DNA of 64,000 nucleotides from Psychroflexus sediminis (GCF_900099815.1 NZ_FNCW01000006.1:62001-126000); one strand, 5' to 3'; shown: positions 18,065 to 28,023, counted from the stretch's first letter. A program made the numbers and translations. Notes: generated from the sequence alone by a model not told the origin.

Positions 18065-19372
18065 TTGAGAACTGTCAAAACATTTCAAAAGAAGCATTTT
18101 AGCGGAGATTTTAAACAAAAGCTTTTTCACTGGGGTAAGCAATTCGAAGAAGCTATTTACTTAGACTCCAACGATAGTGAGCATCTATATCAGAGCTATG
18201 GAGCTATGCTTGCTGTAGAGGCCTTTACTGCCATAAAATCTGACGATGACAAAGCTTTTGAGCGACTTGATGAATACCAGAGCAACACCAGGGACTGGTT
18301 ATTTGGATACCTGAGTTATGACTTAAAAAACGATACCGAATCCATTTCTTCAAAAAATGAAGATCATCTTCAATTTCCTGAACTCTATTTTATTCAGCCT
18401 AAAAAAATATGGCTTTTAAAGAAAGATCAAATCGAAGCGCATTATCTGAAGATGGTCGATGATCAAATCGATACAGACTTAGAATCTATTCTAAGAACAG
18501 ATCTTCACAATACGACTTCTCAAGCCATACGATTTACTCCCGGATGGGATAAAGAAGAATATGTTGCAAAGGCTAAACAAGTTTTAGCGCATATCCAAAG
18601 AGGAGATATTTATGAAGTCAATTTCTGTCAGGAATTTTTCGTGAAAAACACCGAAATTCAACCTCATGCTACCTTTGATCATCTGAATTCAGTTTCAAAA
18701 GCTCCATTTTCCTGTTTTTTAAAGCTGGAACAATACTTTGCACTTTGCGCCAGTCCGGAGCGGTTTCTGAAAAAAGAAAATCAGAAATTGATCTCACAGC
18801 CCATTAAAGGCACTGCCAGGCGTGGCGCAAATCCCGCTGAAGACGAGCAGTTAAAACAAAACTTACAAAATGATCCCAAGGAGATTTCAGAGAACATTAT
18901 GATTGTGGATTTAGTGAGAAATGACTTGTCCAAAACAGCAGAAAAAAGTTCTGTAAAGGTTGAAGAACTTTGTGAGATCTACTCCTATGAACAGGTTCAT
19001 CAAATGGTTTCGACTATCACCTCTAAAGTCAGAATCGATTATTCTGTAGCTGAAATCTTAAAATCATTGTTTCCTATGGGAAGTATGACAGGAGCTCCCA
19101 AGTGTTCGGCCCTGGAAATTGCAGAAACCTACGAATCTACAAAACGTGGACTTTACAGCGGAGCTATTGGTTATATCACTCCTGAAAATGATTTTGATTT
19201 TAATGTGGTCATCCGAAGTTTGCTCTACAATTCAGAAAAAAAGTACCTGTCCTATATGGTAGGTAGTGCCTTAACTTCTCTGGCAAAACCGGAACAGGAA
19301 TATGAGGAATGCCTTATAAAAGGCAAAGCATTACAATATGTTGTTAATGCGTCTAATGTTACTGAAGAATAA
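18065..19372 (+). CDS. pabB: Aminodeoxychorismate synthase component I
   Basis: Chorismate-utilising enzyme of folate synthesis that aminates chorismate for p-aminobenzoate. The 435 residues end in the chorismate-binding domain. SQPIKGTARRG contains K248, where PabB enzymes carry the catalytic Lys and anthranilate synthase TrpE usually has Ala, so PabB is favoured over TrpE. NDLSKTAEKSSVKVE, YSYEQVHQMVSTI and GSMTGAPKCSALEIAE complete the site. No ATG precedes the conserved N-terminus, so translation starts at TTG, 5 bp after the previous stop. No glutaminase partner gene is in the window. Confidence 0.9.
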   Translation: MRTVKTFQKKHFSGDFKQKLFHWGKQFEEAIYLDSNDSEHLYQSYGAMLAVEAFTAIKSDDDKAFERLDEYQSNTRDWLFGYLSYDLKNDTESISSKNEDHLQFPELYFIQPKKIWLLKKDQIEAHYLKMVDDQIDTDLESILRTDLHNTTSQAIRFTPGWDKEEYVAKAKQVLAHIQRGDIYEVNFCQEFFVKNTEIQPHATFDHLNSVSKAPFSCFLKLEQYFALCASPERFLKKENQKLISQPIKGTARRGANPAEDEQLKQNLQNDPKEISENIMIVDLVRNDLSKTAEKSSVKVEELCEIYSYEQVHQMVSTITSKVRIDYSVAEILKSLFPMGSMTGAPKCSALEIAETYESTKRGLYSGAIGYITPENDFDFNVVIRSLLYNSEKKYLSYMVGSALTSLAKPEQEYEECLIKGKALQYVVNASNVTEE

Positions 19373-19405
19373 AGCAATAAAGTTTAATTTAGTGTTTTTC
19401 TAAAG

Positions 19406-20722
19406 ATGCAAAACCGTTTCCAGACACATATAGAATCTGAGTTCCCCGAATTACTGAGTCAGCCATTCATCATTGCCACCAGTGGCGGTATTGATTCTGT
19501 AGTTTTGGCGAATCTGTGTTTCCATTTGAAACTGGATTTCGCTTTAGCCCACTGCAATTTTCAATTGCGAGCAGAAGCCAGTGATACAGATGCGCGTTTT
19601 GTGGAAGATTTGGCCGACTCCATGAATAGGCCGTTTTTTATAAAAAAATTTGAAACCGAGACTTTATCAGATGAACAAAATGAATCCATTCAAATCACAG
19701 CCAGAAACCTGCGCTACGGATGGTTTCGCGAGTTGATAGAAACGACCTCATACAATTACCTGCTCACCGCACACCACCTCAACGATAGTCTGGAAACTTT
19801 CTTTATAAACCTAAGCCGCTCTACCGGGCTCAAGGGTCTTTTGGGAATCCCAGACCGGAATGACTACATAAGAAGACCGCTTTTGATATTCTCCAAAGAA
19901 GAAGTCAAAAATTTTGCTATTGAGCAGAACATTGAATGGCGGGAAGACCAAAGCAATAATTCTACAAAATACTTAAGAAACAAGGTAAGACATGAAGTTG
20001 TACCTAACTTAATAGATTTAAATCCAAATTTTTTGGCCAACTTTGAATCCAGTCTCGAAAAATTAAAGGATGCTGAACTTCTGATTGAAGATTACACCAC
20101 TTTGCTTTTTAAAACCCTGGTCACAAAAAAGGACGAGCATTATGAAATCGATATTGAAAAGCTAAACAGATTTCCAAACCAAAAAGCGATTTTGTATCAA
20201 TTGCTGGAAAGTTTTGGTTTTACTGAATGGGAGGATGTATACCGTTTGAAAGATGCTCAAACGGGTAAGAAAATATTTTCAGCTTCGCATCAGCTTACTA
20301 AAGATCGTGAAAAATTGATCTTATCAAGTATTTCTAAACAGAGCTTTAAAGCTGCTGACCTCAAAGCCGGTCAAACAAGTCTTGACTTAGGTAATTTCAG
20401 ATTGAACATAGAAGACGTCACTCAGCTTGGAAATTTCACTTCGAATGTGGCCTACGTCGATAAATCAAAACTTCAGTTTCCCTTACATTTGAGAACTGTA
20501 CAACATGGAGATTACTTTTATCCCTTCGGAATGAAAGGAAAAAAGAAATTAAGCGATTTTCTAAAAGATGAAAAAATAAGTCCGCATCTGAAACCTTCTC
20601 AGCTTTTGCTATGCAATGGCAATGCTGATGTAATTTGGGTACTGAACTTAAGAATAGATAATCGCTACAAAGTAGAATCAACCACTGAGGATATCCTCAA
20701 AATTGAAATTTTAAATGATTAG
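19406..20722 (+). CDS. tilS: tRNA(Ile)-lysidine synthetase
   Basis: Adds lysine to C34 of the CAU-anticodon tRNA-Ile so that it reads AUA. The 438 residues start with the PP-loop ATP-pyrophosphatase motif TSGGIDSV (residues 25-32), followed by HCNFQLRAEASDTDA, TAHHLNDSLETFFINLSR and REDQSNNSTKYLRNKVRHE, all characteristic of TilS. The C-terminal third (KGKKKLSDFLKDEKI) is the tRNA-binding TilS-C region. The last 8 bp overlap the start of dsbD, which suggests coupled translation. Confidence 0.96.
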   Translation: MQNRFQTHIESEFPELLSQPFIIATSGGIDSVVLANLCFHLKLDFALAHCNFQLRAEASDTDARFVEDLADSMNRPFFIKKFETETLSDEQNESIQITARNLRYGWFRELIETTSYNYLLTAHHLNDSLETFFINLSRSTGLKGLLGIPDRNDYIRRPLLIFSKEEVKNFAIEQNIEWREDQSNNSTKYLRNKVRHEVVPNLIDLNPNFLANFESSLEKLKDAELLIEDYTTLLFKTLVTKKDEHYEIDIEKLNRFPNQKAILYQLLESFGFTEWEDVYRLKDAQTGKKIFSASHQLTKDREKLILSSISKQSFKAADLKAGQTSLDLGNFRLNIEDVTQLGNFTSNVAYVDKSKLQFPLHLRTVQHGDYFYPFGMKGKKKLSDFLKDEKISPHLKPSQLLLCNGNADVIWVLNLRIDNRYKVESTTEDILKIEILND

Positions 20723-22742
20723 AGCCTATTTATTACTCATTTTTTCACTGCTGATTATAACTAAGTCCCAGGCTCAATTTGGGTTTGAGAAACAGGATAA
20801 CTCTTTAAACCCATCCAGCTGGGAAGCTTCAGTTGTTAAAAAGTCCGATAGTATTTTTACGGTAAAGATTACTGCTCAAATTGAAGAAGGCTGGCATTTA
20901 CCTTCTCAAACTGAATTAAAAGAAGGTGAAAGCGGACCTATCCCTACAGAGTTCAATTTTGAATTTGATTCTGCGGTATTAGAAAAAATAGGATCAACTC
21001 AGGAACCGGATGGCATAACCAAATTTGATGAGATCTTCAAAACAGATTTAACCTATTTTCTTAACCAGGCCACCTTTAAGCAAGATTTTAAAGTAACAGC
21101 TAAAGAGGGTTCGCTCGATCTAGAAATCCTCTTCATGATTTGTAATGATGAGATGTGTCTCCCTCAGGATCAAAAACGCTTTAGCTTTAGTATTTCAGAT
21201 GCACAGTTGATGCTTACAGAAACCCAAATCATCGAAATTAAAAGCAGGGACAAAGTTCAAACTGAAGCTTTAAAACTCGATCTCAAAGGTGAAAGCCAAT
21301 TCCAGATAAATTCAGAAGAAGACCAGGACAGCAATTTTACCATTTTTCTTTTGGGTTTTATTGGCGGACTTATAGCTTTGCTTACCCCCTGTGTATTTCC
21401 TATGATTCCGTTGACGGTTTCCTTTTTCACCAAAGGTGCAAAGACCAAAAAATTAGGCCTGATGAATGCTCTGATGTATGGCTTTTTTATCTTTTTGATT
21501 TACCTATTGCTGAGTTTGCCTTTTCACCTGATCGATTCGGTTAATCCGGAAATTTTGAATAGCATTTCCACAAATCCAATTCTGAATATCATCTTTTTCA
21601 TCATTTTCTTATTTTTTGCTTTTTCATTTTTTGGGTATTACGAAATCACATTACCAAATTCCTGGAGCAGCCGACTAGATCAGAAAGCAACCAGCTTTGG
21701 CGGTGCTGTCGGTATTTTCTTTATGGCGCTAACGCTCGCCTTAGTGTCTTTTTCCTGTACAGGACCTATACTTGGCTCCTTACTCGGCGGTTCTCTTACC
21801 GCAGACGGGGGCGCTACGATGCTGACCTTCGGTATGGGTGGTTTTGGACTGGCTTTGGCCCTGCCCTTTGCCTTGTTCGCGTTGTTTCCCAATTGGTTGA
21901 ACTCACTTCCAAAAAGCGGGGGATGGCTCAATACAGTGAAAGTCGTCTTAGGATTTTTGGAATTAGGACTTGCTTTCAAATTTCTATCGAATGCAGATTT
22001 GGTAGAACACTGGGGAATACTCAAAAGAGAAGTGTTTATCGGTATTTGGATTGTGATTGGAATTGCCATGCTGCTCTATCTTTTTGGAAAACTCAAATTT
22101 CCTCATGATGAACCTCGCCAAAAACTGAGTAAAGGAAGAATTTTTGCAGGGCTTCTTACTCTGGCTTTTGTAATCTACCTCATCCCTGGACTTACCAATT
22201 CTTCACAGGCCAATTTAAAATTACTGAGCGGATTCCCTCCTCCTCTGTTTTATAGCATTTATGAAAAAGAAACCGAAGGTCCGCTTGGATTGAAAGCTTA
22301 TAAGGACTTTGATAAGGGATTACAGGCTGCTAAAGCACAGAGCAAACCCATCCTATTGGATTTCACAGGCTGGGCCTGTGTGAATTGCAGAAAAATGGAA
22401 GAACAGGTCTGGAGTGATCCGGAGGTATATGAAACCATCAAAAACGATTACATTCTTATTTCCCTGTATGTCGACGATAATGCCAGGCTGGATAAAGAGG
22501 AGAGGTTTAACTTTGAAAGAAGCAATGGGTCGGTTAAGAAAATCAGAACCGTTGGTGATAAGTGGGCCACCTTTCAGACCCTAAATTTCAGAAATAATTC
22601 TCAGCCTTACTACGTTTTACTCTCTCCAGAGCTGGAGATTCTGAATGTAACCAATGCCTACGAACCTTCATCTCAGGCTTATTTGAACTGGTTAGAAACC
22701 GGACTTGAAAACTTCCAAAACAAAAAAGATAGAGCTGAATAG
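20715..22742 (+). CDS. dsbD: DsbD-type thiol:disulfide interchange protein
   Basis: A 675-residue membrane protein that carries electrons from cytoplasmic thioredoxin to the periplasm. It shows a signal peptide (MIRAYLLLIFSLL, cleaved after SQAQ), an N-terminal periplasmic domain with a Cys pair in CNDEMC (about 145), and about eight membrane helices between residues 210 and 500 with Cys in LLTPCVFPMIPLT and SFSCTGPILG. The C-terminal thioredoxin-like domain has FTGWACVNCRKME (C555 and C558). All three redox parts of classical DsbD are therefore present. Homologues act in cytochrome c maturation and disulfide reduction. It overlaps tilS by 8 bp. Confidence 0.93.
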   Translation: MIRAYLLLIFSLLIITKSQAQFGFEKQDNSLNPSSWEASVVKKSDSIFTVKITAQIEEGWHLPSQTELKEGESGPIPTEFNFEFDSAVLEKIGSTQEPDGITKFDEIFKTDLTYFLNQATFKQDFKVTAKEGSLDLEILFMICNDEMCLPQDQKRFSFSISDAQLMLTETQIIEIKSRDKVQTEALKLDLKGESQFQINSEEDQDSNFTIFLLGFIGGLIALLTPCVFPMIPLTVSFFTKGAKTKKLGLMNALMYGFFIFLIYLLLSLPFHLIDSVNPEILNSISTNPILNIIFFIIFLFFAFSFFGYYEITLPNSWSSRLDQKATSFGGAVGIFFMALTLALVSFSCTGPILGSLLGGSLTADGGATMLTFGMGGFGLALALPFALFALFPNWLNSLPKSGGWLNTVKVVLGFLELGLAFKFLSNADLVEHWGILKREVFIGIWIVIGIAMLLYLFGKLKFPHDEPRQKLSKGRIFAGLLTLAFVIYLIPGLTNSSQANLKLLSGFPPPLFYSIYEKETEGPLGLKAYKDFDKGLQAAKAQSKPILLDFTGWACVNCRKMEEQVWSDPEVYETIKNDYILISLYVDDNARLDKEERFNFERSNGSVKKIRTVGDKWATFQTLNFRNNSQPYYVLLSPELEILNVTNAYEPSSQAYLNWLETGLENFQNKKDRAE

Positions 22743-22756
22743 CTCTATCTTTTTTG
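22722..22756. terminator. Bidirectional terminator between dsbD and lysA
   Basis: A 15 bp perfect stem (AAAAAAGATAGAGCT and its complement) has a 4 nt loop, with A tract and T tract on either side. It overlaps the dsbD stop codon and serves both convergent genes. Confidence 0.85.
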
Positions 22757-22776
22757 TTTAATACGCGTAAATCCAT

Positions 22777-23982
22777 TTATAATGCGACTTCTATCTGATT
22801 TCTCATGATATCTTCAAAAGTTTCCCTTTGTCTGATCAAATGAGCTTTGCCTTTATGCCAGAGCACTTCCGGTGGTCTAAATCTTGAGTTGTAATTGCTC
22901 GCCATAGAGTAACAGTAGGCACCGGCATTTTTAAAGGCTAAAATATCGCCTTCACTTATTTCTGAAATCATTTTATTGTTGGCAAAGGTGTCTGTTTCAC
23001 AGATATAGCCTACCACAGAATAAAACCGCTTGTTGCGCTTTGGATGTGAAATATTGATGATGTCATGTTTCGACCCGTAAAACATGGGACGAATTAAGTG
23101 ATTGAATCCGGAATCGATTTGAGCAAAAACCGTTGAGGTTGTTTGCTTAACTACATTCACTTTAGCCAAAAACAATCCTGCTTCACTTACTAGGAATTTC
23201 CCGGGCTCGAAGGCCAGCGTCAATTCCCTGCCGTAAGATTTACAAAATTCATTGAAACGTTTGGTTAACTTAGCGCCCAATTCCTCCACATCGGTTTCGA
23301 TGTCCCCTTCGTGGTATGGCACCTTAAATCCGCTTCCAAAATCCAGAAATTCCAGATTTTTGAATTGAGCCGCAGCATCAAAGAGAATTTCTGCAGCGTG
23401 AAGAAACACCCCAATATCGAGAATATCGCTCCCGGTGTGCATGTGGATACCGTTGATGTTCATGCTCGTATTTTCCACTATCCGTAAAACGTGAGGCATC
23501 TGATGTATAGAAATTCCAAATTTGGAATCGATATGGCCCACAGAAATATTGGTATTTCCACCGGCCATGACGTGAGGATTAATACGAATACAAACCGGTA
23601 CGCTTGGATGTTTCGCCCCAAACTGCTCAAGAATAAGCAGATTATCGATGTTGATTTGAACGCCTAGCTCCACCGCTTCTTCGAGTTCTTCCATGGAGAC
23701 CCCGTTAGGCGTAAAAATAATTTTACCCGGTTCAAAACCTGCCGCAATACCCAAGCGCACTTCCTGTATGGAAACGGTATCCAAAGCACTTCCAAGCTGA
23801 TTGAATAATCTCAGAATACTCAAATTGGACAAGGCCTTTACCGCATAGTGAAGACGCAAGTGTTTGACCTTTTTAAAAGCTTCCGTAAGACGTTTATACT
23901 GTTTTGTAATCTTTTCTGAATCGTAAACGTAAACTGGACTACCAAATTCCTGAGTGATTTTTAAAAGGTCTGCGTGTATCAT
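22777..23982 (-). CDS. lysA: Diaminopimelate decarboxylase
   Basis: Final step of lysine synthesis: PLP-dependent decarboxylation of meso-diaminopimelate. The 401-residue protein has the alanine-racemase-like barrel with the PLP lysine K49 in HYAVKALSN, HMHTGSDI, the phosphate-binding FGSGFKVPY, EPGKFLVSEAG, and the substrate-binding CETDTFANNK near residue 330 contributed across the dimer. The related ornithine/arginine decarboxylases are less likely because the CETDT motif fits LysA. No lysine riboswitch-like leader is visible upstream. It appears monocistronic, with the shared terminator 20 bp downstream. Confidence 0.95.
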   Translation of the reverse strand: MIHADLLKITQEFGSPVYVYDSEKITKQYKRLTEAFKKVKHLRLHYAVKALSNLSILRLFNQLGSALDTVSIQEVRLGIAAGFEPGKIIFTPNGVSMEELEEAVELGVQINIDNLLILEQFGAKHPSVPVCIRINPHVMAGGNTNISVGHIDSKFGISIHQMPHVLRIVENTSMNINGIHMHTGSDILDIGVFLHAAEILFDAAAQFKNLEFLDFGSGFKVPYHEGDIETDVEELGAKLTKRFNEFCKSYGRELTLAFEPGKFLVSEAGLFLAKVNVVKQTTSTVFAQIDSGFNHLIRPMFYGSKHDIINISHPKRNKRFYSVVGYICETDTFANNKMISEISEGDILAFKNAGAYCYSMASNYNSRFRPPEVLWHKGKAHLIRQRETFEDIMRNQIEVAL

Positions 23983-24064
23983 TGGTTTTAAAATTTAAAA
24001 TAAAGGGGTTATTCGGGTTAAGATTTTTAATCCGGCTAAAATAGTAAACATAAATGAATAAGGA

Positions 24065-24235
24065 TTATGCCGCTATCTTAGATTTCAGATAGCATTTCTT
24101 TGAAATTTTGACGCGTTTTTGTTTTACCAGCTTGGAAACTAATTTTCTTTTAAGCTTGGTTTTGTAAGACCTAAAAAGAAACCCGCAAAATTTTGCTGGA
24201 GATAACTGCTGGAATATAAATTGAAAAATAATCAT
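24065..24235 (-). CDS. Doubtful basic micro-ORF
   Basis: A 56-codon frame from an ATG, 9 bp after the stop of the hypothetical membrane protein gene and on its strand. The product is hydrophobic for its first 20 residues, then extremely Lys/Arg rich (KTKLKRKLVSKLVKQKR), ending KSKIAA. I do not recognise it. Basic composition can arise by chance from AT-rich DNA with poly-A tracts, so coding status is uncertain. Confidence 0.2.
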   Translation of the reverse strand: MIIFQFIFQQLSPAKFCGFLFRSYKTKLKRKLVSKLVKQKRVKISKKCYLKSKIAA

Positions 24236-24244
24236 GTTGCAATT

Positions 24245-24967
24245 TTAAGCATTATAGTATTTACTTCTCCAGATGGCTGTGTTAAAATTCTTGCCTTTTG
24301 CAAAGCCGTAATACAGGGCAATACCCGCAATCCATTTGAACATAAATAAGAATAGCAAGATAAATTCTGTCCTGATATTATCTTCACTCATAAAAAAGCC
24401 ACTTGGGACAAGTGCAGTACAAATCAGGGCTGATAAGAATACGAGAAGCATAAAATTTTCGAAGGTTTTAAAAGGCCACATCATCAATTTACGAAATGGA
24501 TTTAAGTCGTTTCCCCATTTATGAATCAAGTAGTAATAATCATTTCCAATAGGTGCAAATAATAAAGGATCATCTGCATTTTCTAATTTAAATAATTTGG
24601 AAGGAGCCATGATTTTAAATCCCTGCAAACTGGTTTCATGCTCTTCTTCCAAGGTTTTAATTTTTGAAATGGCTTCATAAGGTAGTTTGCCCTTAAAATA
24701 TTTTGAATCTAGAAATCTTAATCTGTACGTGATGCAAATTTTTTCAATTTGATCGATATGATAAATTTCACTGGACTGCAGTTTATCAAAATCAAAATCA
24801 TTGGAGTCGATAGAGTCTCCGGAAGTTACCTTATTTAAAATCTCACCGTTTCTTACATCAACATCTTTGAGAACATCATGAACCTGTTTCAAAATGGCTT
24901 CGTTGGAAGTTGTTTTGAATTTCTCTTTGTTCAACTGGGTTTTAAGGTTTGTTCTTGGAAACATCAT
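24245..24967 (-). CDS. Hypothetical protein with two C-terminal membrane segments
   Basis: A 240-residue protein I cannot assign. The N-terminal 165 residues are soluble and mostly helical, with ILKQVHDVLKDVDVRN, a helical stretch around YEAISKIKTLEEEHE and a Trp/Tyr-rich part (NDYYYLIHKWGNDLNPF). Two hydrophobic segments follow, LLVFLSALICTALVPSGFF (about 175-195) and FILLFLFMFKWIAGIALYY (about 202-222), with a basic C-terminus. This resembles a cytosolic domain anchored by a C-terminal hairpin. Upstream is a thioesterase gene and downstream lysA, neither tightly spaced, so context gives no role. Confidence 0.7.
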   Translation of the reverse strand: MMFPRTNLKTQLNKEKFKTTSNEAILKQVHDVLKDVDVRNGEILNKVTSGDSIDSNDFDFDKLQSSEIYHIDQIEKICITYRLRFLDSKYFKGKLPYEAISKIKTLEEEHETSLQGFKIMAPSKLFKLENADDPLLFAPIGNDYYYLIHKWGNDLNPFRKLMMWPFKTFENFMLLVFLSALICTALVPSGFFMSEDNIRTEFILLFLFMFKWIAGIALYYGFAKGKNFNTAIWRSKYYNA

Positions 24968-25063
24968 GGCTCTTTTTCAACATTCGGTATAAAAGTAATA
25001 AGTAAGTTAAATTCAAGCAATTGGAAATTAAAAATTTAACACCCATTAAGTATATATTCAAGC

Positions 25064-25504
25064 TTATTCCTTTTGGTTCAGACGAATGAAGTTATAAACC
25101 CCTCTTCCTTCAGCAACAGATACTTGACTGGAATCTTCTTCTAAATAGCATTTCATATCAGCGACAAATATCCTGGAGCCTAGCCTCAGCGTTCTTCCTT
25201 CCACGATGATAGCTTTACCAAATGCTGGCGATAAAAAATCAACACGAATATCGATAGTGGCCATTTTATCTTTGATGGAGCTTAAGTGAGTTCCTCCAAC
25301 AATTCCTCCGACTGAATCCATCACCGTAGTAATAATGCCTCCGTGCCATCTGTTGGAACGGATATCTCCAACCACTTCCGGTCGGAAGGGAACTCTTACC
25401 TTCACGTAATCTTTTTCAATATGAAGCAGTTCCAGACCCAAAAACTTGTGGATAGGAATAATTTCTTCAATCATTTTCTTTACAAACTCATCCTGTAAAT
25501 CCAT
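25064..25504 (-). CDS. PaaI-type hotdog thioesterase
   Basis: A 146-residue hotdog-fold protein of the PaaI/YbgC-like acyl-CoA thioesterase group. The active-site helix region NRWHGGIITTVMDSVGG (residues about 51-67) has the HGG turn plus an Asp at the expected catalytic position, and a second strand IDIRVDFLSPA follows. Such enzymes hydrolyse acyl- or aryl-CoA thioesters; the substrate is not predictable. It lies 72 bp after pheT on the same strand, with a terminator-like hairpin between them. Confidence 0.85.
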   Translation of the reverse strand: MDLQDEFVKKMIEEIIPIHKFLGLELLHIEKDYVKVRVPFRPEVVGDIRSNRWHGGIITTVMDSVGGIVGGTHLSSIKDKMATIDIRVDFLSPAFGKAIIVEGRTLRLGSRIFVADMKCYLEEDSSQVSVAEGRGVYNFIRLNQKE

Positions 25505-25523
25505 TATATCAGGTTTTAGAAAC

Positions 25524-25555
25524 TAAAAATCCCCAAGCTCTTAAGCTTAGGGATT
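25524..25555 (-). terminator. Terminator after pheT
   Basis: On the minus strand AATCCCTAAGCTT and AAGCTTGGGGATT pair with one mismatch, followed by TTTTTAG, about 20 bp after the pheT stop. Confidence 0.65.
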
Positions 25556-25575
25556 AAATATAAGTTTAAATGCAC

Positions 25576-28002
25576 CTATCTTAAACTCGCATTGAATTTA
25601 ATTTCAAATTGATTCTGTAACTTCTTCATCACTTTATCCACTTGCTTATCGGTGAGTGTTTTCTTTTTATCCATGAATATGAATCGAAGTGCATAACTTT
25701 TCTTGTCTTCCGGAAGATTCTCTCCTTCATAAACATCGAACAAATCAACCTTCTGCAATATTTTTTTCTCTGTATTAAATGCGGTTTCTTTAAGGTCATC
25801 AAATTTCACCCCTTGATCGAGCAACAGAGCAAAATCACGCTGAGTTGAAGGGAACTTGGGTATTTCGCTAATTTTGAGTTGTTTTTTCTCGAGAACGTCC
25901 AATACATTATCCCATTGGATATCTGCGTAAAGTACCTCCTGATCGATGTCAAAATGATTTAAAATCTCGGTCTTAACCCTGCCAAATTCGACGATAGTCT
26001 TAGAATTCAATTTACCTGTAAGTCCTTCTGAAATGGATTTTGATTCAACAGATTGGTATTCTAAACTTGATAAGCCAAATCTTTCAAAAATACGTTCTAA
26101 GTAAGCTTTCAGCTGAAAAAAATTAGTCTTTTCTTCAAAATGCGACCAGGAATCAGGAGTTTTAGAACCGGTAAGAAACAAGGCTAAATGCTTGAATTCC
26201 AGAAATTCATCCTCCTTTTTATGATAGGTTTTACCAAATTCAAAAAACTTTAAATCGGTTTTCTTTCGATTGATGTTGTAGCTCACAGACTCCAACCCGG
26301 AAAATAACATCGATTGTCTCATGACGCCTAAGTCATTGCTCAGGTAATTGAGTATATCCACATTGTGTTCTTCTTTAAGGTCTTCGGCCAGTTCTACATA
26401 GGCTTTGGTAGTCAGGGAATTGGACATTATTTCAAAAAAACCCTGAGAAACCAGCTGGTTTGCTATTTTATTCTGAATTTTATAATCGTCGTATGGCGAA
26501 GAATTAGCGACAGACACATTGAATTTACTATCAGACTCAATGTTGTTGTAACCATAAACCCGCAGAATTTCTTCTATCACATCCACCTCTCGCTGAACAT
26601 CAACTCTATAGGTAGGAATCGTCAGTCCCAAACCACTTTCAGAAACATTGTTCACCCGGATATCTAAAGAGGTCAAAATCGTTTTAATAACTCCGGTATC
26701 GATCTCCTGACCTATTAACTGATTGATTTTATCGAAGGTTAAGAAGACCTGGAAGTCCTCTATTTTTTTAGGGTAAAAATCGTCAATATCGCTAGACACT
26801 AGACCGCCAGCTATTTCTTGAATTAAAATTACTGCACGTTTTAAGGCGAATTCAGTTATATTGGGATCTATTCCCCTTTCAAAGCGAAAAGACGCATCTG
26901 TATTCAAACCATGACGCTTAGCAGTTTTTCTAATGCTCACAGGATTGAAGTAGGCGCTTTCAAGGAAAATATTTGTTGTACTTTGAGTTACTCCGCTTTC
27001 TGCTCCACCAAAAACACCAGCAATGCATAAAGGCTTTTCGTCATCACAGATCATCAAATCTTCTTCATGAAGCTCTCGTTCTATGCCATCTAAGGTGGTA
27101 AATTTAGTTCCCGTTTTTAAAGTCTTAACTTCAATTTTATTGTTTTTGACTTTATCCAAATCAAAGGCATGTAGGGGCTGACCTAACTCGTGTAACACAT
27201 AATTGGTCGCATCTACTATATTATTTTTCGGATTTATACCTATAGCCTGAAGTTTATTTTTAAGCCAGTCTGGAGAATCTTTCACCTCCAAACCAGAAAT
27301 ACTCAGGCCACAATACCTTGGGGCCAGTTCGGGCTGTTTCACAGAAATGGCAACCCTCAAGCTTCTATTATCCACATGAAAATTACTTACAGAAGGTGTA
27401 TCCAACGGGATATTAATTTCATTTTGAATTAATCCAGCCCTTAGATCTCTGGCAACACCCCAATGGCTCATGGCATCCGCTCGGTTGGGAGTAAGTCCGA
27501 TTTCGAAGACCTGATCTTTTTCCACTGAAAAAACCTGGTTAAGAGGTGTTCCTGGAATCAGGTTTTCTCCTAAAACCATAATTCCAGCATGGCTTTTACC
27601 AATTCCGATTTCATCTTCTGCACAAATCATCCCTTCACTTACCTCCCCTCTGATCTTTCCTTTTTTAATTGGCCAGGGCTGACCTTTTTCATCATAAAGA
27701 GTAGTCCCAATTGTAGCTACAGGAACATTTTGTCCCTGGGCAACGTTGGGGGCACCACATACTATTGAAACTGGCTTTTCTTTACCAATATTTACTTTGG
27801 TGATTTTTAAGCGGTCGGCATTGGGGTGAGATTCACAGGACTCAACATAGCCTACGACTATACCTTCCAGCCCTCCCTTTATAGATTCAAAGTCTGTAAT
27901 TCCTTCGACTTCAAGTCCGAGATCTGTAAGTAAAACTTCAGTTTCTTGGGCTGTCCAGTTGGTCTTTAAAAATTGCTTTAACCAGTTATAAGAAATCTTC
28001 AT
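25576..28002 (-). CDS. pheT: Phenylalanine-tRNA ligase beta subunit
   Basis: The 808-residue beta chain of the heterotetrameric PheRS. Domains in order are an N-terminal helical piece, the tRNA-binding EMAP/OB domain with VVGYVESCESHPNADRLK (about 45-150), the B3/B4 editing region with LDGIERELHEEDLMICDD, B5 with LRVYGYNNIES (about 475), the catalytic-like core with FFEFGKTY, and the C-terminal ferredoxin-fold anticodon-binding domain (FPSTQRDFALLLD, about 725-808). Length is normal for the family. The alpha subunit gene is not adjacent in this window. A TATCTTTG -7 element lies 22 bp upstream. Confidence 0.97.
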   Translation of the reverse strand: MKISYNWLKQFLKTNWTAQETEVLLTDLGLEVEGITDFESIKGGLEGIVVGYVESCESHPNADRLKITKVNIGKEKPVSIVCGAPNVAQGQNVPVATIGTTLYDEKGQPWPIKKGKIRGEVSEGMICAEDEIGIGKSHAGIMVLGENLIPGTPLNQVFSVEKDQVFEIGLTPNRADAMSHWGVARDLRAGLIQNEINIPLDTPSVSNFHVDNRSLRVAISVKQPELAPRYCGLSISGLEVKDSPDWLKNKLQAIGINPKNNIVDATNYVLHELGQPLHAFDLDKVKNNKIEVKTLKTGTKFTTLDGIERELHEEDLMICDDEKPLCIAGVFGGAESGVTQSTTNIFLESAYFNPVSIRKTAKRHGLNTDASFRFERGIDPNITEFALKRAVILIQEIAGGLVSSDIDDFYPKKIEDFQVFLTFDKINQLIGQEIDTGVIKTILTSLDIRVNNVSESGLGLTIPTYRVDVQREVDVIEEILRVYGYNNIESDSKFNVSVANSSPYDDYKIQNKIANQLVSQGFFEIMSNSLTTKAYVELAEDLKEEHNVDILNYLSNDLGVMRQSMLFSGLESVSYNINRKKTDLKFFEFGKTYHKKEDEFLEFKHLALFLTGSKTPDSWSHFEEKTNFFQLKAYLERIFERFGLSSLEYQSVESKSISEGLTGKLNSKTIVEFGRVKTEILNHFDIDQEVLYADIQWDNVLDVLEKKQLKISEIPKFPSTQRDFALLLDQGVKFDDLKETAFNTEKKILQKVDLFDVYEGENLPEDKKSYALRFIFMDKKKTLTDKQVDKVMKKLQNQFEIKFNASLR

Positions 28003-28023
28003 AATATATATCTATAGAACGTG

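Noticed and set aside
23983-24064. Lysine riboswitch in front of lysA
   Set aside because: The leader is short and shows no conserved lysine-aptamer helices.
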